Source: Metellina segmentata (taxonomy: Eukaryota; Arthropoda; Arachnida; Araneae; Tetragnathidae). From it: a stretch of 64,000 nucleotides of DNA. Under the pieces are notes generated by a model that was given only the letters and a program-made list of their open reading frames with translations, had not been told where the DNA came from and ran no database searches. Positions within the stretch are counted from its first letter, which is position 1; the number at the start of each line of letters is the position of its first letter. The stretch lies in assembly GCA_947359465.1 (NCBI GenBank), contig OX375875.1, positions 13,588,538-13,652,537 of the forward strand, read 5' to 3'. The translations under genes were made by a program, and so were the position numbers. Positions 31,630 through 43,204 of the stretch are shown in pieces.

Positions 31630-31780
31630 AACGAGCTGCAATTCGTCAGCCAAGCATGACCCACACATGCTCTATCGGATTCAAGTCAGGTGAGAATGCT
31701 GGCCATTCCATACGGGTGTTATCCTCAGATCCAAGGCATTCGTTTACAGTGTTTGCAAGGTGAGGGAAAAGATAAACGAA
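31630..31780 (-). pseudogene. Tc1-like transposase C-terminal fragment
   Basis: The minus strand reads VNECLGSEDNTRMEWPAFSP, then DLNPIEHVWVMLG, including the SPDLNPIEHVW signature with the last catalytic E. It comes from a different Tc1 family from the 30.25-kb element (WPAFSPDLN versus WPAKSPDLS) and lies in the opposite orientation. Confidence 0.75.
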
Positions 31781-32867
31781 AGAAATTTTCGTTTTGCTGG
31801 CTCCAGGCATTACCCCCCTGCATAATAAAGCCTCCGCACGGAAATCAGTGACGTCACTGAATTAGTCCGCTGTAGATGCCGTCGCCGAAATTCGATTCGA
31901 TGTTCCCAGTTCCAGTAGACTCCGCTAGAAGAGTTTTAATTTTACTTATATTTTCCCTGTTAATTACTTTTACTTCGTATTCAAGCCGAAGAAATAATTT
32001 CATGAGATATAATTGTTGTTTAGTGCCGTTTTCTCATAAGTTCAGCATTACTTAAAAGCAGCATTTCGATGTATGTTTATTTAATTACCATTTTATTACG
32101 TTTCTATTTATTAAATAAAACACATTTGTTGAGAGCTTTTACTTTTAAAAAGGTTAACTCCTCAAATCTCCACATAACATTCTAAGCTTTGTAAACAGAT
32201 AGATAAAAATAACTTTAATCAAATCTTAGCACTTTCTAAATTATTATCTATTAATTATCTACATATTCAGAAAAAAAATTTTTTTTTTACCTAAATTGTA
32301 TAAATAAACAAATGTAAAATTTTCTTACACAAAATACACAGCTGGAAATAATTTAATTAGAATTTGTATTCAACAACTTAATAATCACTTTCGTAAAAAA
32401 AAAATTTTCTGGATATTTTCCTCAAATTTTCGAGATATCCATAAAGGTCTAACTTGGAACTCTTAAATATTTAAAATTTGTGCTAGCATTTTTGTACTTT
32501 CACAAAAAGAGTACATACAATAATGAAAAATAATTTATTCAACAATGCCAAAGTAGTAAAAACAAAATGATAATGTAATACGTACAGGTAAAAGTATATT
32601 CATACAAGACTAACAAGACAATACTAACACAGTTCTATGCAATTTCATAATTACAAAATAATGAAAGAAAATGTGAAGCATACAAAATTTTAAACATATG
32701 GTAGTTGAGAAATTAGCTCGTTAGTGTTTGTAACTTTCTCTTTTTTGATTTTGTATTTCTTTTCTGTTCAGCATTTGCTAATTTTTTAATAAACGGTCTT
32801 TTGTTAAATTGTTATTGCACTCTCTACATTAATTATTAAGCAAAGTATTAACAGAACGACTAACTAA
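31781..32867. other. AT-rich DNA, probable 3' flank or end of the P-like element
   Basis: No open frame or terminal repeat was recognised. The 3' terminal repeat of the P-like element should fall here if it survives. Confidence 0.35.
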
Positions 32868-34439
32868 TTATTCAATTATAACATTTGAACTATGAGCTGA
32901 GCATTTATTTTCATCTAAATATATTTCTTTCTTTTCTAAAATTACAAGAATTAACTTTACTGTTAGAGCTTTTTGCTTTTGCATTTGTAAAAACATATGC
33001 TCATATTTTTCAGAAATTGATTTCTGAACAACTACATGTGAATACAATATAATTTTTAGTACTTCAGGTTTAGGATATGCCAAACATCCTCTATCCAATG
33101 CTTGAATATAACTATTCTCGACATCATCTGAAATCTCAAATTTCTCAACACTATCATTTATTGATATAGAGTCTTTACAAAGTTGGCATTTTTACTTTTT
33201 ACATAAGAGTAACAGCAGTAACCAGCAACATAATTTATAACAGGCGAAATTGAAGTAACTGGAATTAAATCGTCATCTTTAACATTAATATCTATGAAGT
33301 TTAAATATTCAGTATTTTCTAATTTAATTTCTCCCTCACAGTTTTCAGACAAATTCACATTTATCTCACCAAATTGAGAAGATTTGACTTTTAAAGTCCC
33401 AATAGACTGTAACCTTAATTTGGTTTCATTTTCAAAAATTTGTCTAATTGTTACATTGTACTGACCACCAGAGTTTGACACTGAATTTTCCAAAACGGTG
33501 TACTGACAAATCTGTTTGGATCTTTCCAGTAAGCAAGTAAGAAAATCCCAGTTCGTCAAAACAATATCTACACAGTTCAAGAACTGCATATGTTGTATCA
33601 GATAAGGCAGTATAGGTTTCTCTTGTCAGGAAACCATAATCATACTTTACTGTTTTCCAAGCACACAGCCAATTGAAAAGTTTATGCAAAAAAACATTAT
33701 TTTCATCATTTGGATTGGGTGTAAGTGGCTCCATGAGCTTATCCCTTTTATGCTTACCTTTAAATGAACTTTTGATATTCATTATCTACCACCACTTCAT
33801 TATGATCTCAATGAAATCAGCGGTTTCCGAGCACTGCAGTTCATTTGTTTGCTCCCCTACTTTCCTCAACCCTTTAACAACATGATCAGTGAAGATTTGT
33901 GTAACAAGCTTAACATTTTGTCGTTCCATGCTAGTCGGACAAAGAGCTTCTACAGAAATTCCATAGGCATGTTTTAAGATCTGTCCTTCTTCCAATGAAT
34001 GGATACTTTTTATAGTCTTAAAACATGCAGTTTTAGTTCCGGTATAATCGTTAAATTCAAGAAAATACACATTTTGTCCATCATTCTTTTGATTTATCCA
34101 GTTGTTTCAGATACATTTGAATATATGTACAGGATCAAAAATGAAAAACAAATTTATTTTAGAATCAGCAGGATGAGGATATAAAATCCTGAGTTTTTCG
34201 GTGATGAAATCAAAGACACGGCTTTACCATTTAAAGAATTGTTATCTAATGTTACACAAATCACCCGATACCAATTTCTTCCAATCCCAATACGACTTTT
34301 TTTATGATTTCATGCAAAAAATCAGCATTGATGTTGTTTACTGGAAGAATATGTACAACGTTAAAACAATTTGACAGAAAACTATTTAACATAAAAACAT
34401 ATGCAGCATTAGCTGCTTTTACATTGTTAGCAGATATTG

Positions 34440-34665
34440 TGACGTAATAACTATTACATCGAGTCCATTTCTGTTTTGAACATCTATTTATTTACAAGAC
34501 AGAACTCTCACACAAAGACTATGAAACAAAAAGAGAATGGAATAGGTTCATTCCGACGTGGTCTTTCTGTTACCACGTTCCAAGCCAATCTGACGAATTC
34601 CCCATCGGGTAGGGAAGATGCGCGTTGCAAATTCCCTTTCATAGGAATTAATTATATGGAGATCT
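34440..34665. other. Unidentified insert inside the P-like transposase
   Basis: The coding match stops after GGKILGISVAT near 34670 and restarts with SANNVKAANAAYVFMLN below about 34440. The ~220 bases between them are unrelated and GC-richer in the middle (GTTACCACGTTCCAAGCCAA, CCCCATCGGGTAGGGAAG). One edge has a hairpin, ATCTGTGGC-taagtt-GCCACAGAT (about 34660-34683). It could be a small insertion or an AT-poor intron. Confidence 0.45.
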
Positions 34666-35172
34666 GTGGCTAAGTTGCCACAGATATTCCTAAAATTTTT
34701 CCACCTTTAAGGTCATAATAAGGCCTTAGGTGTATTTCATCAATCATTAATGTTACAAAAATGTCATTAGTCTTTAAACAGTGACATTTTTTTTTTGCAT
34801 ATAGTAAGAAGTTTTTGTCAGATTGTTCCATCTCTGGATTTAAATGAAAAGATGAACGTACTCTTTCAATTGTTGATGGATGAGGAAGTATTAATTGATT
34901 AGAATTTCTAAGAAACTTATAACTGTGGGGAGAAATTGAATGAAGTAAACTAGAAAATATCAGCAGTTCAGAGTTGTACCGTAAAATTTTTTTTTGAGCT
35001 GCTAACAAGGAAATTTGATCAGCAAGAAAATCAATAACATTAACTCTCTCATCAGACACAAACTCTTTCAATTGATTAAGCAACTGGTGTAATACATCTG
35101 CAATTCCAGAACAGTTATATTCACTATCATCATTTTGATAGGATTTAAATGTACACACCAATTCATCTAACT

Positions 35173-36529
35173 CAGGGGTGGCCAACCTTTTACTTACCAT
35201 GCGCCAATTTTACTTCAGGTACGAGTTCAGATGCGCCATCTGTCACGCACCTATTCTACTTTCTTACATTCCAGATTGGGATAGGATCTGCTTCACTTAG
35301 GGGAAACTAAATTAGTTAATGTGCGCCAGTTCAAAAGACAAGTGTTTATTAGAGCACCAACATACACTAGTAAGAGATGATCTCTTGGACGTGAGGGCGA
35401 TCGCAGTCATGGAGCCCGCTGATAGTGCTACAGCTGCCATCTCGTTTGAAGATAATTCTGGACCACAGTTGGCGGATATGATGAGAGAGAGAGAGCTCTG
35501 AGCGAGATGGAGTTCCGAGAGCGAGGTCAGGTTGGAACTTGGGAGTCGTCTGTTCTCTCTACTTGCTAGAAGGAGACTTGGCATATTCTTAATATATTTT
35601 ATATATAAGTATGTTTTTGACGTAATTATCAATTTAAATTATTCAATTATTGTACGTATTACACCACATAAACGTTACTTACCATTAATAAGACTTTTGA
35701 GCCTGTTTCGATTTCGCTAGTCTTTTAATGTTTGGTGTTAAATTTGTTACTGAGAGCAGCAGAGAATTCTTCAAATTTGAATCAGGTCATTCGCCAAATT
35801 GTTTTGCTTTTAATAAATTTCATGGATGAAAAAGTTTGTGTATGTATGTCGTTCCCAAACGACATATTTTTTTTGTTGCAAATTTTCTTAGTTCTGTGGT
35901 TTTTCAATGTTTACAGAAATTAATCAGGTCAAAAGCCATTAAGATTTGAAAATTTCAAATCTGCTTATCAAATTTCATTTTTAAATATGGATTTGCTTTT
36001 AAAAAATTGCGACGAACTGATGAGTAAAATGGTAATTTTACTTAACGTCGTACTAGAGCAACACAACGGGCTATTGACGACGGTCCGGGATCAGTCCCTT
36101 AAGGGAAAGATCCAAGGACAACACCTCGTAATTTTGAACCACGGTCAGATGACGAAGCAACACCTGAGCTGGCACCCCACTCTCCAAACTTCCACGCCAA
36201 CCCAACGTGAGGACTTTCGGCCACGACAGATTTAAGGTGCACCAGCCGCCTCTACACCATATGCTTACAAACATCCATGTCCGAACCCGGATTCGAACCA
36301 GGAACCTTCCGATCTAGAGGCTAACACCTTAACCACTATACCAGTTGGTCGGCTGATGAGTAAGAAGGCTGTATGAATTGAACACTCTGATGTTGAAAGT
36401 ATGAAGATGGATTCAGTTATAGCGTCTAATTCAAATAAGGCGAATAAGTAGGCGAAAGGATGCAATGCGTCACTTGTTTTCATCCAATGCGTCAAGTTTG
36501 GCGCATGCGCCACAGGTTGGCCACCCCTG
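35173..36529. mobile_element. Non-autonomous hAT element (1,357 bp) with perfect target duplication
   Basis: The 16-bp terminal inverted repeats CAGGGGTGGCCAACCT are exact at both ends (35173-35188 and 36514-36529, inverted). The 8-bp target duplication ATCTAACT is exact at 35165-35172 and 36530-36537. It sits inside the P-like transposase frame. Removing it would bring IIELD and DELVCTF of that frame together. No transposase remains within it, and it carries a SINE at 36042-36354. Confidence 0.95.
36042..36354 (-). mobile_element. tRNA-headed SINE, near full length, nested in the hAT element
   Basis: On the minus strand the head is CCGACCAACTGGTATAGTGG (A box) with B box GGTTCGAATCC. The body is complete and ends CTAGTACGACGTTAAGTAAA. 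CTGATGAGTAA lies on both sides (about 36017 and 36355), giving a target duplication of about 9-11 bp. This is the best-preserved copy of the family in the window and serves as its reference. Confidence 0.9.
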
Positions 36530-38163
36530 ATCTAACTCAATAATAGATGTTAACTTATAAAGGAAATGAAATTTGTCAACATTTCTCAATTTTATATTTT
36601 TAGAAAACGCTTCAACCTTTAGGTCATCATAAACAACAACTGAATATTTCACAGTTGGACATGGCACAAAATCAAGTGAAGTAAAACAAGTTTTATTTGA
36701 AAGTTCATGCACATGCCAAAAAGTATCGATGGTCATACCTTTTAATATATTTATAAACTCCTCATAGTCATTGAAAAAAATGATTTTTCTGATATTCTGC
36801 ATTGAACTTTAAAATTTCTGGAATGGCTATATTGAAGTTCCTCGTTTCAGCACTCTTCAATTTTTCTTCGCTTGTTTATCTGCATACTATGTCCTTTGCC
36901 ATGTAACCTGGACAACCAGGAAAGATAGTTGGGATGGCTCCTTCTTTCAGTTTAATATGCGAAAAAGGAATTTTGATTACGTTTCCAGTAATAGAATCAA
37001 CAAAAGAAGATTCCTTTATAACCGCATCCTCAGAGAAATGTTGTATGCACACCTAAAAAAATTAATACAAATTGTGAATTTATATCTTTTCAACTTTTCT
37101 AAAAATTAATAGAAAATGTTTATTTTTTTTATAGCATTAACTATTTTGAAGTGAGCTTAATGTTATAAACATTTTGAGTGTAATCCTATGTAAGTAGTAT
37201 AGTATATTTCTGTATTAGTCAAGAAGTTATTTTTATACAAAAAGCTTTTAAAGCTTTTTGTATGAAAAGTTGTAAAAGTGAGTTTTGCCAATTTAATGAA
37301 AGTAAATGGTCATGGCAAACAAAAATTGAATTCGTCAGCAATTATAACAATTAAACATTTTAAGTATGCCTAAAATTTGTTTAAATAGAAAACTAAGTCT
37401 TGGATTCTAACTGAAATCAATTCCTACGACTTAATATTACTAATTAGTTAAAAGATCAATGCATAATGATTGTATATTAAGCTGGAATAGGTAAAAAAAT
37501 AATAATTATTATCTGAATAGTTATGTATCAAATATACTACATTCCTTTATACAAATTTTATAACTCCTTTTGATGGAAATTCTTAGCTAAACAAATATGT
37601 TAAATATTTTTTTCTGGTAATATTTAAAAACGTTCGAAATAACGTTGCAATTTTAAAATGAATTTAATGGAGATGAAAAAAGTTTTGTGAATATGAAAGA
37701 AACACTTTTTAATTCAGAAGATGTAAACAAAGACTGTACAAGTGAGGCATAATGTCGCCAAATGACAATTAGAATTATCAAAGCAGTATATTTCGTTTTT
37801 ACCTTGAATGTGTAAAAAGTAAAAATAAATTTACAAGGTACTCTTGCATTTTAAAAGACATTACTAAACACCATATAAAAATTAAATTGCTGTGAAATTT
37901 AGGATAGTTCAGCAGCTATACTAGATTTCTATCGATAAGATAGAGAATGAAACAGAAAAATGTAAAACCTAACTTTTGTTTTTTTATGAAATACTCATGC
38001 TTAAACAGTTATTAACTCAAAATAAAGAAAAGTAACAAAATGAGTTACTTACTCTTGAGTTTGAAGTGATAACAAAATCCTTTCGATTAAGTACCATCTC
38101 CGTCTGAGGATTTCATTTAATTCTGATGACTACTTCATGGTGTTGCATTGTTTACAAACAGCA

Positions 38164-38640
38164 AGTATAATTTAACAACATGCATTGCTGAATCTGAGGG
38201 ATCGACAAAATTAGAAATTTTGCCAATTAAATTAGAAAAATTAGAAACAAAATTAGAAATTTTGTCAATTTGCTAAAATTTCAAAATAATCTGATATTTC
38301 TATAAATGGAAAGATAATATTAAAAAGTATTCTTAATGAAGAGATTATTCTAACAAAAGACCATTCTAACGAAACACCATAGATCAAGAAAAATAGACCA
38401 TTTAAGTCTATTTTTCTTTATAAAGGAGAAGAAATACACTTAGCAAATTGCACTATCTTATTTGTTAGAATAATATCTTCAGTAAAAATAATTTTTAATA
38501 TTGTCTTTCCATTAAAATTTGTCCAGAAACTTTACATTAAAATTAAAACCTGATTAATTTGAAATTTGTAGTAAATTGGCAAAATTTCTATTTTTGTCGA
38601 TCTCTCAGATTCGACTGTGATTGCTGTTAAATTATATACT
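38164..38640. mobile_element. Foldback MITE with long inverted repeats
   Basis: The left arm (GTATAATTTAACAACATGCA, then GAATCTGAGGGATCGACAAA, then GAAATTTTGCCAATT) pairs with the right arm read inverted (ATATAATTTAACAGCAATCA, then GAATCTGAGAGATCGACAAA, same end). The centre is itself palindromic (GAAAAATAGAC-catttaa-GTCTATTTTTC). No coding sequence is present. It lies just upstream of the P-like THAP exon, so it may also be part of that element's end. Confidence 0.75.
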
Positions 38641-40114
38641 GATGTTTTCTAAGAAACTGTTTTATGTAGAAAGTAATGATATAAAAATATTAAATTTGTG
38701 TCAATATTGAAATATGGGATCGCAAACTGGCCACTATTAGTGCTAGAAAATCTAAATTTGTGTGACCATGAACTTTAAATGTTAATAATTAATATATTGT
38801 TGATTTCTGAATCCTCTCTAATATTTTGCAGTTTCTTAATACAATATGTGACCTATAAAAAACGAATTTTCATTAAAATCATTGATATGTCAACCACAGC
38901 CGATTTGCTCATATTGCATGGAATGACACTTATATTTGCATAGTATTATAACTACACAGTTTTTATGAAATATTGCAAAAATAATTATGATTTTTGCATA
39001 AACAATAATTATAATTTTTTTTACAAAATATTTCAATATTTTAAAATTCCTTTTTCTGCAAATTATCATTTTTCAAACATTTTTTGGTATTTTCTCGTGA
39101 TGTTTCTTATAATTTCACTGTTACAAAGTGTTACTACATAGTATTACTGTTATTTATTTGTTACAAATATTTTTCATAATGGACAGAATTAAAAACAGCA
39201 AATAGCAGTCATAAGTGAATTTTGACGACTTCTTAAAATTTAATTGTTTTTTTTTTCTAAGTTATCATTTAATTCAGAGTGTTATCAAATACATTCTTCA
39301 TAACAGATATAAAAAGTTTCACATTTCTACATAGTAATTCAAATATTTTTAGAATTTTAAATTCACTGTAGTCGGTGATGACACGAAACCTGTAAAAGAG
39401 ACTAGTTGAAAAGTCATTCGGTTTCACCACTGACATTGGAATGAAAACATTTAATTACTTGCAAAAGGGTGTAGCTTCAGCTTTGCTCTTTCGCAAACAT
39501 TTCTTTAAGATTTACAACTAATATAAGACAATAAAACAAAACTTTGAAACTTTAAGTCAATTTTAGGTTACTGAGTCCATAACGTAATAACATTTAGGGT
39601 TGTTAACCAGACCTTGTTCTATTATATATTATTATCTATTGTAATTTCGATGTCATCTTATAACTTCCAATTTGATGCCCAAACATCCTTCCGAAGTAAA
39701 ATAAAGTTGTAAAACACGAGTTTGAATTCGCGCTTTAATCTTCTTTTGCATCATAAATCAGTTTTCATTCGCATAAAAACTTATCAGCATAGTATTTTGA
39801 ACCCGTATTTCAGCAGACAGTTGAAGATAAATTATATGTTCATGACACATCCATTTTCTAGCTGATATAATATTTCTATTTTTAATGACATAACTTGCAA
39901 TCCTCAAAATAGTTATTTTATTCAATAACATTAAAGTGTCTTATATATATCAGACCCGCCACTAGTCTAGACACATCCAACACTTGTCTGTAAGTATACT
40001 TCAAACATTATTCATGCATGCTTATCTATAATAGTGTATCCTATGCCTCAGTAAATTTGTATACGTTTGCAAAATATTTCATAAAGTAACTTTTTGAATA
40101 AGGTAATAGATTCT
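38641..40114. other. No gene seen
   Basis: Very AT-rich stretch (38800-39360 especially) without open frames of note or repeat edges that I could define. Confidence 0.4.
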
Positions 40115-40265
40115 TATAACTTTCAAGGTACAACTTCTGTACTTATTCGTAGTCTAAATTCTTTCTTGGCTTGATCAAGGTACAACTGCTGTACCGGACG
40201 TTGTATAAATTCTTTCTTGGCGTGATTCGAATAACTTTCAACGTGCAACTGCTGTACCGGCCATA
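40115..40265 (+). repeat. Short tandem of palindrome-bearing ~60-bp units, 3 copies
   Basis: Units read ACTTTCAAGGTACAACT, CTGTACCGG and AATTCTTTCTTGGCGTGATT. The palindrome-like core GGTACAACTGCTGTACC occurs in three variants near 40126, 40178 and 40238. One inverted copy lies at 10031-10105. Confidence 0.7.
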
Positions 40266-40610
40266 GTCAAAAGGTTAAACATGGAATATATACTTCATGA
40301 TTGAAATGTAAATATTCTCTCTTCTGTATAAAATGCATATATTTTTATCATTGTTTCATCGTATTGCATCTTTCAAATGTCGCCTTAAAGATGAGCTGAA
40401 CTGCGTCAGTTATAGTCTAATTTGAAAAGCACCCAAAGTTATTCAATGAGATTGAGTCCCGTAAATAGTCTTTTAAACTTTTAATAATTTGTCGTTGAAT
40501 CAATAGAGTGAGGGAATACATGTAGTATAAGTAAGTGTTCACACACACATTTTGTGTTACAGCATTCAAATACAATAGAATAAGAATATTGTGTTGTTAG
40601 AAACAAGTTT

Positions 40611-41708
40611 TATTCTCTAAGGAATTCATATACTTAATAGTATTCTAAAAAATATATATACAAATATCATGCAAATAACAGTTAAAAACATTCATAATGT
40701 CTAAAAGCGTAAATAAAGGAATAAATATTTCCAACCCTACGAATGGTAGGTGATAATTAAAAGCCTTTCAATTGATGAGAAGCGGTGCAGTTTAATGTAT
40801 ATATATGACTGATAAAAACTTAAAAAGTATTATTCTCTAAGGAATTCATATACTTAATAGTATTCTAAAAAATATATATACAAATATCATGCAAATAACA
40901 GTTAAGAACATTCATAAAGTCTAAAAGCGTAAATAAAGGAATAAATGTTTCCAACCCTACGAATGGTAGGTGATAATTAAAAGCCTTTCAATTGATGAGA
41001 AGCGGTGCAGTTTAATGTATATATATGACTGATAAAAACTTAAAAAGTTTTATTCTCTAAGGAATTCATATACTTAATAGTATTCTAAAAAATATATATA
41101 CAAATATCATGCAAATAACAGTTAAAAACATTCATAAAATCTAAAAGCGTAAATAAAGGAATAAATGTTTCCAACCCTACGAATGGTAGGTGATAATTAA
41201 AAGCCTTTCAATTGATGAGAAGCGGTGCAGTTTAATGTATATATATGACTGATAAAAACTTAAAAAGTTTTATTCTCTAAGGAATTCATATACTTAATAG
41301 TATTCTAAAAAATATATATACAAATATCATGCAAATAACAGTTAAGAACATTCATAAAGTCTAAAAGCGTAAATAAAGGAATAAATGTTTCCAACCCTAC
41401 GAATGGTAGGTGATAATTAAAAGCCTTTCAATTGATGAGAAGCGGTGCAGTTTAATGTATATATATGACTGATAAAAACTTAAAAAGTATTATTCTCTAA
41501 GGAATTCATATACTTAATAGTATTCTAAAAAATATATATACAAATATCATGCAAATAACAGTTAAAAACATTCATAAAATCTAAAAGCGTAAATAAAGGA
41601 ATAAATGTTTCCAACCCTACGAATGGTAGGTGATAATTAAAAGCCTTTCAATTGATGAGAAGCGGTGCAGTTTAATGTATATATATATGACTGATAAAAA
41701 CTTAAAAA
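40611..41708. repeat. 220-bp tandem satellite, 5 copies
   Basis: TATTCTCTAAGGAATTCATA starts at 40611, 40831, 41051, 41271 and 41491, exactly 220 bp apart. Copies are nearly identical. Copies 2 and 4 share TTAAGAACATTCATAAAGTC, and copies 3 and 5 share TTAAAAACATTCATAAAATC, so diagnostic changes alternate. No coding frame is evident. Confidence 0.97.
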
Positions 41709-43200
41709 TAAATTTAAGAGGCCATTTCCATGTAAAATATCAAAAGGGTTTGATTGCGTTCATAAAAATGTTAATTGGTTTTGTCTTCATACGCATGGAA
41801 GGCTAACAAGGATATTATATTAGCTATTCTGTGTGTGTGTGTTACGCGGTTACAAATTATACAAATACACTATCGATTTTCTGTGTTTCTCCGTCACACT
41901 GTAAAAATGTCATTTCCGAAATTAAATATTTATTTCCTAAACAAAATACTTTTATAAATTTTGAAAATACCTTACTAAATGCATACTATTATCAATTTTT
42001 AACCTCTGTAAACCCTTTCAAAAAGCTTTTGTAACATCCCTAAATTTTTGGGAGCGGTTTATAAATTGTCAAAGGATTATGATTTTGAAGCAAAATATCT
42101 ATATAGCACCTCAGGGGTCTGTGTCGTAAATTAAAGAGATTTCTCAGTAATTCATACTTTTTTTTTAAATTCCTAAACTTGTGAAACAAAGTTCAATTAC
42201 TAGATTTGATATTTATTTCTTTAAAAATATTATTAACTGAATATTCAGAAATAGGAGCCAGCATTTAAAAAAATATATTTCGTTAGTTAATTTGTTTCTA
42301 CAAATATGATATACATACTAGAATACAAACAAAATTGGCGTTATGATGTAACCCAAAATATGGAGGATGTTCATATTGTGGTGTATAAATTGTGAAAATA
42401 CAAATTACTTCTGTAGTTATGCACAATTTTGGAAAGTTTGGATGTATGTTTTGACTACAAGCTATTGTAGTAAAAGCAACGGTATAAAGATCAGTTACAT
42501 TTGTTTTATAAGCTAGATTTAATTTCACTTGTGTTTCTTTAATCATACAAATAGGGGGAAAAATGTTGAATATTTTACTTCGCAATTTATTGGTAACCTT
42601 GAATTCACGTGCAATCCTGGTGTTTATCTTTACATCGTAAACTGTATGTGTCCTTACTTTAAAAAAGCGTGAAAAAAATTGTAATATGTCAGTTTACGTA
42701 CTACTGAACTATGTTTTGAGCATGCGATCTTTCTTCAGATAAAAACTTTATTACTTACCAAATAATCTTTACCTTTTGAGTACCTACTTTCTGAAGAGTT
42801 CCAGGATACAGTCACTGTAAAAAACATTTCGGAATACGATATGTCACTACTATCTAGTTTCTTATTACCTCTTGACTTTGGATAGTAACAATAAACAGAA
42901 ACACTAAAAGCATTCCACACGAGTCCAATTCAATAACAATATATTTAAGTCATTTCTGACGAATGTTCAATGGGCTTATCTTAGATCATAAAAGTAGACA
43001 ACGCGCTGATTCACCAGTTGTTTTTACATATACACTTCTTTCCTTTCACCGTTTCAGATAGGTCTCCAGTGTGTATTAGAATGATGTGTTTTTATACCAT
43101 GCGCAAATTCTCCATTCCACATTGAAAATGATACACCAACAAAGACTTGATGTACACCAATGAAAGTCAATTTTCATCACTGAGTTATAGGTAGTCAAAG
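41709..43200. other. No gene seen
   Basis: AT-rich DNA. Frames at 42298-42585 and 42735-42920 (minus) show no family motif. Confidence 0.4.
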
Positions 43201-43204
43201 TTAT

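Larger units (their letters stand above)
32868..38100 (-). pseudogene. P-element-like (THAP9-related) transposase, interrupted
   Basis: On the minus strand, a short exon ends at 38053 with LNRKDFVITSNSR before GTAAGT. A 1.0-kb intron follows, and exon 2 starts at 37052 after TTTTTTTAG with VCIQHFSEDAV and GAIPTIFPG. Together these are the second half of a THAP DNA-binding domain. The reading then goes to 36530, is cut by a hAT insertion (35173-36529), and resumes with DELVCTFKSYQND, SPHSYKFLRNSNQLILPHPS and VTLMIDEIHLRPYYDLKGGK. Foreign sequence at about 34440-34665 breaks it again. Further blocks are VVHILPVNNINADFL, GFLTRETYTALSDTTYAVLE and ALDRGCLAYPKPEVLKIILY near the C-terminus. Frameshifts occur near 34070, 33785, 33450 and 33100. 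The domain order matches P transposases. It is dead. Confidence 0.88.

Noticed and set aside
30920..31693. An intact 257-residue host gene
   Set aside because: The first two thirds is Tc1 transposase and the rest is antisense LINE sequence.
36285..36354. A minus-strand tRNA gene with intact A and B boxes
   Set aside because: It is the head of a SINE with a complete body, tail and target duplication; the acceptor stem does not close properly.
32868..38100. A domesticated host THAP9 gene
   Set aside because: Multiple frameshifts, a hAT insertion and another interruption lie inside the coding region, so no functional product is expected.
40611..41708. CRISPR-like or promoter array
   Set aside because: Plain 220-bp tandem satellite without spacers.
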